Assembly (NCBI GenBank): GCA_024305745.1
Contig: JAHRBS010000005.1
Coordinates: 2,046,001-2,110,000 of the forward strand
Direction: 5' to 3'
Length of the DNA: 64,000 nt
Source of the DNA: Polyporus tsugae
Taxonomy: Eukaryota; Basidiomycota; Agaricomycetes; Polyporales; Polyporaceae
The position numbers and the translations under genes are program-made. This document shows, piece by piece, positions 46,582 through 58,034 of this stretch (position 1 is the first letter of the stretch; the number at the start of each line of letters is the position of its first letter). The notes below the pieces were generated by a model. It was given only the letters and a program-made list of their open reading frames with translations, was not told where the DNA came from and searched no databases.

Positions 46582-49269
46582 ATGGTCGGCGCTGCATTCT
46601 CTCGTCCTCCAAACTCCTTCCAGTCGAACAACGCCTTGCCAACAGTGGATTCCTTGCCGAAAGTGGATTCCTTTCCGCTCGGCGAATTCTCTATCGACGA
46701 ATACAAGCCCATCAAGGTTGTCGTGATCGGTGCCGGATTCAGTGGAGTTATCGCAGGCGTTCGGTGCGTCTTTTCATTTCTCAACGTCTTCCACCCTTGC
46801 CTCCTCAGTGTCTGGCCACCAGCTTCCCTCAGAAGATTCCGAATGTTGACCTGACTATCTACGAGAAGAATGCCGGCGTCGGCGGTACTTGGTTCAGCAA
46901 CAGGTACCCGTAAGCACTTGCCATAAACCGGTTTGTCGGTCTGGTTTAACGATATGTCCCAGCGGCCTGGCTTGCGATATTCCCTCGCATTCCGTATGCT
47001 TCTCTTCTCATAGCTTTGTTGCGGAGCTGACGTGTTTCACAGTACCAACTGACCTTCGAAGAGAAGGTATGTCGCATCTCCCTAATCCGGCTGTGTTCCG
47101 CTAACTCGCTGCAGCGCGACTGGTCGTCGTACTTCGCACCAGGGGCCGAGATTCGCAAGTACATCGAAGACGTTGCCGAGAAGTACAAGGTCATGCGCTA
47201 CGTTAAGCTCTCTCACGAAGTCACCCATGCGACGTACAACGAGCAGACGGGGAAGTGGCACCTCCGCGTTCGCCGCGCCAACCCGGAGACGGGTGTCCTC
47301 GAAGACATCGAGGATGTAACTGATGTGCTTGTGACTGCGTTTGGAGCCCTCAGCCGGTGGCAGATGCCCGATATCCCTGGTATCAAGGATTACAAGGGAA
47401 TCTTGCATCACAGCGCAGGTTTTGACCCCGCTGACAAGACGTGGCAAGAGGTCGTCGATGGGTGGAAGGACAAGAGGGTCGGCATCATCGGCGTGGTGAG
47501 GATCTGTCCATGAAATGTTCGCCGCTTGCGGGGATTATCTATCAATACTTCATACAGGGTTCCAGTGCCCTCCAACTCGTTCCCGCGTTGCAGTCGCGCG
47601 TTTCGAGGGTGGTCAACTACGTGAGAGGCAAGACGTGGCTCGCCGTCCCGTTCGGATCCATGACCTTCTCCTCTCTCCTTGGACGTGAGCCTCAGTCCAA
47701 AGAAGATTGTCAGTGATCTCTTTGTTTCCGTTGACATTGCGCTAACATTGCCCCGCCTCAAGTCAACTTCAGCCCGGAAGAGATCGAGCGCCTCAAGACC
47801 GACGATGAATACTACAAGAAGTTCCGTTGGGCGGTAGAAAGCGATATCAACGTATGTTTGGGTCTATGCTATCCTTACGTTAAGTCTGACCAGGTGACCT
47901 GCGCAGTCCGTCCACCCCTCGACGTTGCGGGGATCGGACATGCAGCTAATGGCTCAGCAATTGTTCAGGCAGAATATGGAGACGAAGCTCGCAAAGAAGC
48001 CCTGGATCGCCGAGAAATGTGCGTCTCGTCGCCGCCTAAGAACTGCTCTAATCGGCTTAGCCAGCTTCGCTCCGTTAATAACTTCCGCCCCTTACTATTA
48101 TAGTGATGCCCGACTTCCCAGTCGCGTGCCGGCGGCTTACTCCGGGACCTGGATACTTGGAGGCCCTGTGCGAAGATAACGTGAGTACGGCCGCCGCCTT
48201 CGCCTTTCTTCGCGCATTTGTCCCTGAGTTCTCACATACCGGACAGGTCGACTTCATCACTGCGCCTATCAAGCGGTTTACTGAGAACGGTATCGAAACT
48301 GAGGACGGTCAGCAGCAACAGCTCGATGTCGTGTTCTGCGCCACCGGTATGCATTTTTGTCGTCGCCGTTCCACCTCCTTTCTCACACAGTTTGTGCGCA
48401 CCTTCAGGATACGACACGACCTTCCAGCTTCCGCTCAAGATCGTCGGGCGGAACGGCGTGGAGCTAAACGAGCGTTGGAAGCCGCATCCGGTCTCATACC
48501 TCTCGGTGGCTGTCGACGGCTTCCCTAACCTTTTCATGTCGTTCGGACCGAACTCGGGAGTCGGGTCCGGGTCTCTTCTCGCGCTCATGGAGTTCGAGAT
48601 CATATATGCTGTCCAGGCGGCAGCCAAGATGCAGCGTGAGCGACTGAGGAGTATCGAGGTCAAGACGGAGGCTCTTCGCGACTTCGACCAGTATATCGAC
48701 GTGCGTGTTCAATTTCTCTGAGTTGAGCTGCGCGTTTGATGAAGATCACACAGAGCTACTTCCCGAAGGTAACTACACTTTAGTATGACGAGCGGCGTGA
48801 TGCTTACGTTGGGCTAGACCGTCTACAGTGAGAACTGTCGGTCATGGTACAAGATGAACAAGTCGAACGGTAGAATCGTCGGCCTTTGGCCAGGTCGGTG
48901 TTCCGTCTCGCTCTCTCAGCCAATCGCACTCACAACCTTCCCACCTCTAATGTATAGGGTCGACTTTGCACGCTCTGAGAGCACTCAGAAACCCTCGATG
49001 GGAGGACTACAACTACGAGCGGGCGGATGACATCCCTAACAGGATGTATTGGCTCGGCGACGGCCAGACGTGGAATGAGAAGACCATGACGGGAGACAGT
49101 GCGTATTTCGCCTTCAGTCTCGGGACATTCCACCCTGATGATCGTTACAGGAGCATGGTACTTGCAGGAGGAATATGTGGACCAGCCTCCCGGTAAGCCA
49201 TACTGCTCCCCTCGGGATATTGTTTGGACACTGATAACTACGTGTCGCATTGCAGTGCCAAAGGATTAG
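46582..49269 (+). CDS. FMO-B: class B flavin monooxygenase, Baeyer-Villiger type (604 aa)
   Basis: Sixteen exons: 46582-46763, 46823-46909, 46963-46993, 47043-47066, 47115-47495, 47558-47708, 47763-47851, 47907-48018, 48104-48180, 48247-48346, 48408-48700, 48754-48768, 48818-48893, 48958-49098, 49151-49192, 49256-49269; they sum to 605 codons. Motifs: IKVVVIGAGFSGVIAG (FAD Rossmann), VGGTWFSNRYPG, a BVMO-like region KGILHHSAGFDPADKTW (His and Trp kept, outer residues changed), VGIIGVGSSALQ (NADPH Rossmann), FCATGYDTTFQLP, and the common ending GDGQTWNEK..AWYLQEEYVDQPP-VPKD. Length fits the family. Close paralogue of FMO-A. Head-to-tail with OMT-2, suggesting one biosynthetic route. Confidence 0.85.
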
Positions 49270-49809
49270 GTACCCGAGCCAGGATTCGATCCGGGCCTCG
49301 CAACTCGCGGCTACGTTGGCCTGCTCCGTCTGTATCATGTACCACCAAGTTCCCGTTCTTCGATTGTTGCTGATCGATCTTACGGAACATGTCTTTGTAT
49401 TATATTGGACGGCTCTGTGCCCGTAGTTTCCAAGCATCACATTGCTATTGTTGGAGATGTAGACACTGTGAACGGCCCTCATTCGGAACAGTGTAAAGCA
49501 CACAAGCCCAAGCCGTGACCCGTCTCTACTCACAACCGTCATCTCGCTACGAAGAACCCTGGAGCACGCTTCTGACCTCTATCGGTACAGTAATCCAAGC
49601 AAAGCAGGGTAAGGCTGTAGATGCAAGGATTCAGCTTCATTAACGAACAACTTCCTGTACAAATATTAATAGCGGTACAACTTCAAAACTTCATTCGACG
49701 GCGATCTACCGGCCAACAACATTCAACGCGCACAATACACTGCGGATTTCGAAAGCAAAGAACAAAGCATAAAAGTGTAGTAACGTATCACAGCCGCCAC
49801 AGGTATGCT
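49270..49809. other. Intergenic, convergent 3' ends
   Basis: About 540 bp between FMO-B (plus) and Kap121 (minus). No gene seen; a tRNA-like fragment at 49275-49305 was considered and rejected. Confidence 0.45.
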
Positions 49810-52800
49810 CTAGCTTGCGACGACGACGCCGTCGTCCTCGCCCTCCCAATCGGAGAGATGGAGTCCCAGATCGCGCACGCTGGACACAGCAATCAGGAGG
49901 GATTGGCCCGAGTCCAACGTCCGCAGGACCTTCGCCATGTCCTCGAGCGCGAAGTCTTCCATCTCCTCGATCAGCATCAGGTCCTCTCGGTCATCGCGCA
50001 GCTCCTGCGCAGGTCGCACGGCGCGCGCTTTCCGCTTGTCCGCCAGGGACTGCAGCTGCCGTTTTGTCGCTTCCAACAGGCCGTTGTGGAACTCTGGCGC
50101 GAGCGAGCCGGGGCCGCCGATGACGAGCATTGTGTCGAGGAAGCACTTGAAGAGCGACGCGAGGAACGACGAATCGGTCTCGAGGCCGATGCAGTTGATG
50201 AGTTGCGAGAACGTCGCGACGACCATTTGTTGCGTGAGCGTTCCGCTGTTTTTGCCGCACGAAAAAAGAATGGGTATTAACCTATGGACTAAGGTTAGTG
50301 GATGATCGTGAACGAGGAGTTGATAGAGCACGTACATGGCGCACGCCTCTTGCACACCATCATGAATGTAGAACCGCAAGCTGGGCAACGCAAGCTCGAG
50401 GACTTGTGAGACGTAGGGACCGAATCGCGCGTTCAGAGTCGACGCGTGGATGAGGAGCGTTTCGAACGCTTGACACTTGTCCTCGAGCGCGGAAGTCTTG
50501 ACGCCAACTTGATGGCCGTCCATGGAGATGCTCTCCCAGCCCTCGCGGTCTTCGTGCTCCTCATCGTCATCTGCGCGCTGATGGATAAACCCGAGCTCCT
50601 AGACGGCAAGCATCCGGACGCACCGTATATTGAGATATCGGCCTTCGAGCTGGCGACGCGGAGCAGAGGCGGCATGACGACCGGAAGGTATGGCTCGAAC
50701 TCCTCCCCGAGTGCCTGACAGACCTTGGCCCACGTCGCGATGAGGAAGTGGCTGAGCATGGTATCCTTAGGATCTATTGGGCTGTCTAGAAGACGAATTG
50801 TGTGAGGATCATACAGGACGTTGATACGATATGGTGCGGACTCACTCTGGATGCGCATCAAGAGCTCGACAAATGTCCTCGAGTCCGGACGGAAGACGTC
50901 GCGACCGACGGCGATGGCTGGGGAATAATTTTAGCGGCGAGCCAGTAGACGAGACAAGGCCAAACTTACCGATGAGGCCCGCACATTCCATCGCCTTCAC
51001 CCTCAACTTCCTGTACTCCGGACCGTTCGCGTTCTGCATAACGTTCAGCAGGAGCGGCATAATAGACGCATAGTGCTATGAGTGGGAGGTCAGCCGTCCG
51101 CCTTTCATCGGATCCTACTCATGACTACCGTACCTTCGCAAACGTGGCCTCACTCGCGTCCGCGACCATCGCGAGCGTCGTGATGACTTGTTCTTGGACG
51201 TACCGCTTCGGCTGTTTCGAGGCGTCGCTCGCGGCGGGGTTGAGGAGCTTGAGGAGCCGCTCCACGATAGAGTCGAGGTACGGAATCAAGGTCTCGCGTT
51301 CAACGCCTTCACAGAAGTTGATGAGCGCAGCGGCCGCGTGGGCATGCACTCTGCCAATGGGTGTCAGTCGATGGACTCGAAGAGAAAAGGCGACAGGGCG
51401 CGAGTGGATAGAAGGCTGGAGCCTGGACATACCGGGCTTCGGGTGCTTCGAGCGCAGGAATGAGCGCCGCAAAAATTGGCTGGTGGAACTTCTCTTGGAC
51501 GACTTCCTGTGGCGGTCGTTGGGGGTGTCATCCATGACCTGTCAAGAAGGTATAACCTAATCTCAAGGAACGAGATGCGTACCTCGAGATCAGTGCAAAG
51601 CTGTCCGCTGTGGACACGATGTCGCTCCCATCAGCCCGAAGACAGCGGACGAAGCGGGCGTCGGGAACTTACATGCACTGGCACGCAGCGTAGCGCACGC
51701 GCGGATGCGGGTCGTTGAACATGGGCGTGACCAGTCTGAGCATGGAGGGAAGGACTTGTCAGCGGCGCGACGTGAATGTGCGGACACTGGGCGGGAGGAG
51801 GGACGCACTCGATGACTTTGCCGAGTTCTTGTTGCATGACCTTGCTCGTGCCCTCTGCTATCGCGGCAATAGCCATTAGGCCAGCATGTCGGAGGCGCCA
51901 GTCATGCGACGCGAGCATCGCGGGGATGAACGAGAACGCTGGTGGAAGGACGGCTGCGCCACCCAGCGCACACGCGACACGATCGAGCGAGTGCTCGTAC
52001 GTGTGTGGGTAGGTGTCGTCTGTCGGGTCCTCCGCAGGCTGGCACGACGTAAGTACTCGAATCGCGACTGAGGCGAGGGATACATACGTCGGCTTCGAGC
52101 CAGGCCTCCGTGTCGTCTTCGGGGATCTCGCCCATGCCCTCCAGGCATCCTCGCACGACGATGTTTACCCACGCCTCGACGTTTTTCAGCATACTCGGCT
52201 TGGCTTCGCTGAGTGTCGTCATGAATTCGAGCGCACCCTTTCGGACCTCGTCCTCCTCGCCGCTCTCCCTGTCCTCTCCGTTCTCACCCTTCCCAGAACC
52301 TGAGACTGGCGGGAACGAGAACGTGCTCCCGCCACCCGGATTCGGGCGTGCTACCGTCGGAGTTGGGCCGGCATCCACGACGGGCAACAAAAGGGAAGGT
52401 AGGAAGGTCAGTAGCGCGGGGATATGTTGACGGAAGAGGTGAGGATTGGAGGAGGCGAGCTCTGTGAGGACGGAGAGGAAGGGAGGTTGTTGAACACGCG
52501 GGAGAGAGGGGAGGGTATTGAGCATCGGGTACATGAGCGCGAGGGCTTGGGCTTGTTGAGCGAGGTCACAGGCCGTGAGGAAGGCGACGGATGCGCGAAG
52601 GGACGCGAGGCGAACCTGCAAAACAGAATAGGTTTTATGAGTACGTCGATATCGGATGACGAACCATGGCGGTGTGAATGGCTAGAATTGGCAGACATGC
52701 ATCGAGCTGTACTCGTGGTTGACCAACGATTCTGACTCGAATCGCAGATGAGCGGCGCTCAAGTGGAGAATGCGAACGAGTGTTGTGTACACCAGACCCG

Positions 52801-53841
52801 CGAGTCGTGCAGATGTGAAAAAGAGAGAGTTCACATCGAGGATGTCCAGCTCGACCGCGACTAATGGAGAACATGACACGACACGCGCAAGAGGATGAAT
52901 ACGAGAGGGGCCTACAGAACGGCGCGATGCAGACCGAGGTACAGGAGACTCGCGCGACATGTGTAGGACTCAAGGCGCAGTCGCGGAGATGGAATACTAG
53001 CAATTGAAAGAGAAACGCCGGGGGACTGCATCCATCGGTTGGCGTATCAGAAAGAAGACGAGGGTTCCGGTGCATCAAGCACCGGTACCAGATGGGTGGA
53101 CGAGAAGGGAATGGAGCATGGAGAAAGGCGAACGACAGAAGTGGGGCACTTGCCTCTGTGCTCTGGGGGTCCTGGAGGCCCTTCTGAAGGAGGGTTACGG
53201 TGGCTTCGATGTGAAGGTCCATGATGAGATTGGGGCAGCCGGCGAAGACGCGGAATGCGGCCTCGCGCGTGAGGATATCTGAGCTGTCGGCCATGGCAAA
53301 GACCTGGGAGCGGAGTGCGTTCCATGGGTAACCGCGTTTTGAGGCGTTGTTGGAGAGGTCTGTGACGGTGTCGACGGTCTTGCGGCGGACGACGGAAGCG
53401 GGTTCGTGGAGAAGGGAGTGGAGGAGGATGCGGTGGAGGGTTTCGATTGCTTGGGAGCCGAGATGGTCATAGAGAGCGACGCGTTGAGTTGTGGATGGGC
53501 GGAAAAGGAGACGGCGGAGGAGGACGAGGGAGAACGAGCGCATCTTGGGGTAATGGTGTCGGAGGGGAGCGCTGATAGACTGGAGGAGGGTGCTCACCAG
53601 TTCTGTGTCTGCCGAGGTCGCGAACTGAGCGATAGCGAGGAGGTAAAGCTCGGGTGTATGCGCGAGGCGTTCATCGACGGCCTTTTCTGCACTAGAAAGC
53701 AAAGGGGGGAGGGTTAGTGGGTGCGATCGATGTGTGGGAGGGTACGGACCTGGAACGGATCTGGTTGTCGCCGAGGACGAGGTTGGAGAGGATTTGGGTG
53801 ACCTCAACGGCCACCTCGGCGGGGACTACGACGTCGGACAT
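49810..53841 (-). CDS. Karyopherin beta, Kap121/Pse1 (importin-5) type
   Basis: Nuclear import receptor built of HEAT repeats; binds RanGTP and carries ribosomal proteins and other cargo through nuclear pores. Starts at 53841 ([14 protein letters not shown]) and ends at 49810-49812. Exons separated by short introns cover the whole protein: N-terminal [19 protein letters not shown]; a middle acidic insertion with [20 protein letters not shown]; then [20 protein letters not shown] and [20 protein letters not shown], which are diagnostic for Pse1/importin-5; and a C-terminal [20 protein letters not shown] region. Genomic length fits a protein of about 1,050-1,100 residues. Housekeeping gene; the long frame 53807-52635 includes intron read-through. 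Confidence 0.85.
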
Positions 53842-54204
53842 GCTGGGACGAAGGCAAGCGGTGGACCTCGATTGTGCATCGACGCCGTTCGCAAGTTCAC
53901 TGCCAGGACCGAGAACCCAATCTCATCTCCCCGCGACACGTGCCATTCACCGGCGCCTACCTAATCTAACCCTCGCTCGTCGTCTTCCTCTCGCGTCCAG
54001 CTCCGCCTCATCCAACCTCGTCTACTAGCCGTTCTGCATGTGCCAAGCTTTAATTATACGTTCTTCGCCTTATCCGCAGACAACGGCCCCGCGCGAGTCG
54101 AGTACGCGCATCGTTCATGTGTGCGTCGCTGGTCGTGATGCCTGTCAGCGAAACGGGCAAAGGAATCGACGAGTCCCCGTTCGTCTTTATGATGTGGTAT
54201 CGAT
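53842..54204. other. Upstream of Kap121, no gene seen
   Basis: About 360 bp; should hold the Kap121 promoter (minus strand). Confidence 0.45.
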
Positions 54205-54840
54205 TCAACTAATCGCACGCTCTTCCCCTGGGTCCCCGAGTCCCATTCTCGCGTTCTCCACGACGAACTCGTACCCCGTCGGTACACGGCTCCAGTAATC
54301 CGCCGCACCGAAGCCCTGCGGAACAGCCCAGATCGCCTTGCTGCGCTCCCAGCCCTCGACGAAGCGGCGCTCGGTCAACTCGTCCATGCGCGTGCTGATG
54401 TCCTCGAACGCGCCGAGGCAGTTGTCGCAACCGCAGTCGCCGAAGCCGGGCGTGCACGTTGTGTTCTGCGATGTGACGAACTGCGTTCGCGCAGTGGAGA
54501 GGAGAAGAGGAGACGTACCCAATGGACGGAGTACGTCGCGTTGATGCCGATCGGGTACGTGTCCCCGCCGGCCGAGTACTCGGACCAGTAGTAGTTATCG
54601 CAGTTGAGGACGAGCGAGACAGGGTGGTAGCCGTCGGGGAGTTGATCAGGTCGTACGCGGTCGACGTCGCGTTGAGGGGGTCCGACGTGCCGTCGGGCTC
54701 GTCGCCTGTGTACCAGAGGAGGAGCGCGGGGCTGTTTTTGATGCGGTTCACCTCAATGTGGAGTGCGCATTCCAAGACCCGGAAAAGTTCCGAGTACGGA
54801 AGGTGGCCACCAGGCGAGCACTGGAACTCGCTGAATGCAG
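54205..54840 (-). pseudogene. Fragment of a glycoside-hydrolase-like gene
   Basis: Minus-strand pieces FSEFQCSPGGHLPYSEL, NSPALLLWYTGDEPDG, LVLNCDNYYWSEYSAGGD, YPIGINATYSVHW and, after an intron (GTACGT..CAG), NTTCTPGFGDCGCDNCLG and GWERSKAIWAVPQGFG. They resemble a family of fungal (beta/alpha)8 glycoside-hydrolase-like proteins; DEP in LLWYTGDEPDG may contain the acid residue. The N-terminal half and the C-terminus are missing, the frame shifts once near 54636-54650, and the part between YSAGGD and TYPIGIN looks shortened. I infer a dead fragment left between two housekeeping genes. The exact family is not certain. Confidence 0.45.
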
Positions 54841-55179
54841 GAGACGAAAAACAAGGGTGACTAGAACCCGGCCAGGTGATTGAAGCTCAGGGCGGGCTTC
54901 CGAGTCTCTTGAATAGCACGCACAATGTAGCGTACGTACCTGATTAAACACGGCGATTGGCTTCGAATACGCTATTCCGCAAGCGACACCGATCAGTACT
55001 TTCGGGGTAGTTCGCACGCGCAGACGAGAGGGGCGGGACAGCACCGTGGACAGTGACTGTGTACATCCGCACATCATTAACAATTACTAAGAATACGTCA
55101 GGACCATGCTCACAAAGTCAAGACATGGAATACGTACCGACTAGCTATGGCGCGATAGGATGCGCGAGGGCAGCAACCC
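54841..55179. other. Intergenic
   Basis: About 340 bp upstream of the glycoside-hydrolase-like fragment; no readable continuation of it was found. Confidence 0.4.
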
Positions 55180-55626
55180 TCATTTTGACTTGGACTTCGC
55201 ATCCGCGGCCTCGGCCTCCCCTGCAGCCTCGCTCATCCAGTCCATGTCCGACTTCTGCCCGCTCAGCTCTCCGAAACGTCTACTGAACCGACCCATGCGA
55301 CCGGTGACCTCGTCCTCTTCTTCGTCCATGCCCACAAAGCGCGACGCGTTCCAGAGCGGATTGTTTGTCGTGTCGCGCGTGAGGCGGATGACGGAGCGCG
55401 GGGAGGTGGTGTAGTGCACGATCGTCGAGCCGTCGACGCGGACGAGTCGCTGGGGAAATACGGGGACCATCGGGTTTGGCAGCTTCTTGGACCGTCTCTT
55501 CCAGATGTGCGTGCGGCCGTAGGGCGAAGACGACACCGAGCGCGTCTGCAGTTGGGTGGTAGGAGACCAGAACGACGCAAGGGCACGACTGGCATGCGAG
55601 CAGCTCGAGAGGGGAGAGAGACTCAT
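55180..55626 (-). CDS. MRPL36: Mitochondrial large-subunit ribosomal protein bL31m (148 aa)
   Basis: A single uninterrupted frame. The N-terminus MSLSPLSSCSHASRALASFW is Ser/Arg-rich and fits a mitochondrial presequence. The core is GRTHIWKRRSKKLPNPMVPV followed by QRLVRVDGSTIVHYTTSPRS and IRLTRDTTNNPLWN; the D-x-x-NNPLWN ending is the hallmark of fungal bL31m (yeast Mrpl36). An acidic then Lys-rich tail follows. The ATG at 55626 is preferred over an upstream in-frame ATG at 55857, which would add an unrelated basic stretch and overlap the divergent neighbour. Shares a 194-bp intergenic promoter with the gene at 55821. Confidence 0.75.
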   Translation of the reverse strand: MSLSPLSSCSHASRALASFWSPTTQLQTRSVSSSPYGRTHIWKRRSKKLPNPMVPVFPQRLVRVDGSTIVHYTTSPRSVIRLTRDTTNNPLWNASRFVGMDEEEDEVTGRMGRFSRRFGELSGQKSDMDWMSEAAGEAEAADAKSKSK

Positions 55627-55820
55627 GGTCGATGTGAAACGTCGTCGACGGTCGGATGGGGGTTGCCAGGTAGGGTATATACCGTCAGTGCGCTGGTGGG
55701 TGCTTCGTCGCGTATGCTTTCCGGCGCTTCCGGCCTTCGTCGAGGACCCTGAGCTCGCGGCTCGCCGTGGTCTCCTCTTCGCCGCCGTTTGTCTCAATCC
55801 ATCTCGTTCCCGGCCCCAGT

Positions 55821-57158
55821 ATGCTGCGCGTCGACAACCTACCGTCTCCCCACCCACTCCAGTCGGATTTCACACACCCCAATCCTCACGTTGTCAGCGC
55901 ATACGCCATCTATCGCCTCGCCAAGCGTGTCATCGACCCGATCCAAGACCGACCGCCGCACCACGACGAAAGCCTGAGGGAGAAGCTGATCAACGTTCGC
56001 ATCCTAGGACACCTTTTGTCTCAGTCTCGGTTTCTTTCGCACACAGCCATTTCCGAGGTCGCGAGAGTTATCCTCTCCTGCCGAAGTCCACGACGCGAAC
56101 CGACGGAGACGATACGGAGGAGTTGAATAAGTTGGGCGAGTTCTACAGAAACCATCTCCTACGTCCCTGTGAGTGTCCACCGGCCCAGGCTGAGGTCGCC
56201 CTCTCTGACGCTGCCGGCTTAAGTTCCCAAATTTACGCAGTGAACCTCCGAGCAGGAGGATGGTTCCTGGCCCCCTTCCCCGTCTTCCTTTCGATTCGGG
56301 GAACAAGAGGTCGACCAGATGCCTGCTGAAACTCCCAAGAGTTATTCTACGTTGAGAAAGCTGGTGTGTCATGTGTACTAAGGTCTTTCGCTCGCCCCTC
56401 TCCGTTCTCATACTTCCCGCAGGCAATGCAACACAAGAATTATCGCTCCATAGCGACGCGCATACTCGATCATGTATACGCCCTCGGGATTCGCACTCCA
56501 AATGGCGGGATGTATGACGGCGACATTGATTATCTTGACGTTTGTCGTATCTTCCCAGGTTCAATCAACGCCGACTTGGAGCAAGGCGAGAAAATGGTAG
56601 GTGTTGGCTTGATTCTACCATGCATATTGCGCTCAACTCCCCGAAGCGCGACTCCTGCGCTAACGTGTGGTGAGTTTTGAACAGCCTTGGCTATACGAAC
56701 ATCTTCAGCCGCTTCGCAACTGGCAATAAGATCCATCCGCTAGAGAATGTCATGGTGGTAACTAAATCATTGCTGTATCGCTTCGACAGATTGAAGACGT
56801 GGTTTGAACCTGTTGAGGTGCGTCTTCCATTGTACTTCAACTCAATGATACTCCGGACATCCCGTATTGTTACCAGATCTGCTCTATTCTCAAACCACCA
56901 CACGGGCTAACCAACGGATAACGGGTTACCTTCCAGTCGAGTGACCTCCGCTTACCGCTGCCAAACCGCGAGTTCCTGCACATTCATGCGGTGTGCTGTA
57001 GAGTAGCCCACCAGTCTGGTGCATCTGATCTTTTCTACGAACTGGAGAGAGACATGGAGTCCGACCCCAATCCGACGGTGGAGGCTACTGACTTCGTTGC
57101 ATGCGCACTTGGAGAGCCTCTCCGACTCTTCCACTTGCGTGGACGCCGCGCTGATTAG
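55821..57158 (+). pseudogene. Fungal HNH-nuclease-domain gene, probably degraded
   Basis: The layout matches a family common in mushrooms: an N-terminal helical part (NPHVVSAYAIYRLAKRVID), LGEFYRNHLLRP, a linker with STLRK, an HNH domain (MQHKNYRSIATRILDHVYAL..LDVCRIFPGS), then IHPLENVMVV, LKTWFEPVE and a C-terminal NREFLHIHAVCCRVAHQSGA helix to a stop at 57156-57158. In the HNH core, the family's C-A-H-I-F-P reads C-R-I-F-P here, so the first catalytic His is absent; the later His in KIHPLENV is kept. The frame breaks near 56080 and again near 56240 without good splice sites. Either several small introns are missed or the gene is decaying; I favour decay. Confidence 0.55.
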
Positions 57159-57793
57159 AAGCCCCCTATGTTTTGAGTAATGTATTTATTCTTGAGCATC
57201 CAATTACAGGGGGGGTAAAGGAACCGTGGTGAGGGTTAGGGCGACTAAATGACACAATATTGACGCCTATACTTGCAACACCCTTCCCGAGGGCAGATAC
57301 AAGGTACTTCGTTGGCGCAAGGTCGATTGTGAGGGAATAACAATAGCCAGCACCTTAAAACCACCTGGAGTGGGGAGGTATGGTCTTGGGGCATCTAGAA
57401 ACCCACCTCGCCCCACCTCGCCCCACCTCAATCTTGCACAACAGACCTTGCGCCAACGGATTTGAGGCATATTACGCGGTAGTTGAGATTTTGACATCCG
57501 GCATGCAACAACGAAGAAGGTGATGACCTTCAAACTACCTACAGTGCGTAGCCATAGTCCTTGGGCACCCTACATACCACCTCGCCCCACCTCGCCCCAC
57601 CTGGTTGTGGCACAACGGACCTTGCGCCAACGAAAACTCCGAAAAAGGGTGGAAAATATTGGCGCAAGGGCCGTTGCTCAGCGACGAGCACATGTATGGA
57701 CATGGAACTTATTGGAGGACGTAGACATAGTCCAGGGCTATCTAGAAAGTGCCTTGCGCCAGGCAGTTGTTAAGTAGAACGAGGCGTGAAAGC

Positions 57794-57815
57794 CCTTGCG
57801 CCAATTGGCGCAAGG
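57794..57815. repeat. Perfect 22-bp palindrome
   Basis: Two copies of TTGCGCCAA in perfect inverted contact, core CTTGCGCCAATTGGCGCAAG, extended by one C/G pair. Centre at 57804/57805. Confidence 0.9.
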
Positions 57816-57977
57816 CCCTAAGGGCCTAGGTTCCGCCCATCTCCGCCCCAAAGCGGGCCCCTCGGCGTGGGAAGGGGCCCATCGGAAAGCCGCCGCCGCC
57901 GCCGTCGCGACGGTCCCATTCCCATGAAAATCTGCCGCGTTTTGAGCACACACCGGACCTCGCGCCCTGGAGCCTCG

Positions 57978-57980
<3 letters not shown>

Positions 57981-58014
<34 letters not shown>

Positions 58015-58034
58015 GGGGGGGGGGGGGGGGGGGG
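57981..58034 (+). repeat. (CT)15 microsatellite and G21 run
   Basis: Fifteen CT units (57981-58010), CAA, then 21 uninterrupted G (58014-58034). Homopolymer length is likely to be variable or a sequencing weak point; the G run could form a quadruplex. Confidence 0.9.

Noticed and set aside
49262..49310. tRNA-like T-arm on the minus strand (GGATCGAATCC within GC-rich sequence)
   Set aside because: No D-arm consensus (TAGCTCAGTTGG-like), T-stem has a mismatch, and no acceptor stem pairs. It overlaps the end of FMO-B.
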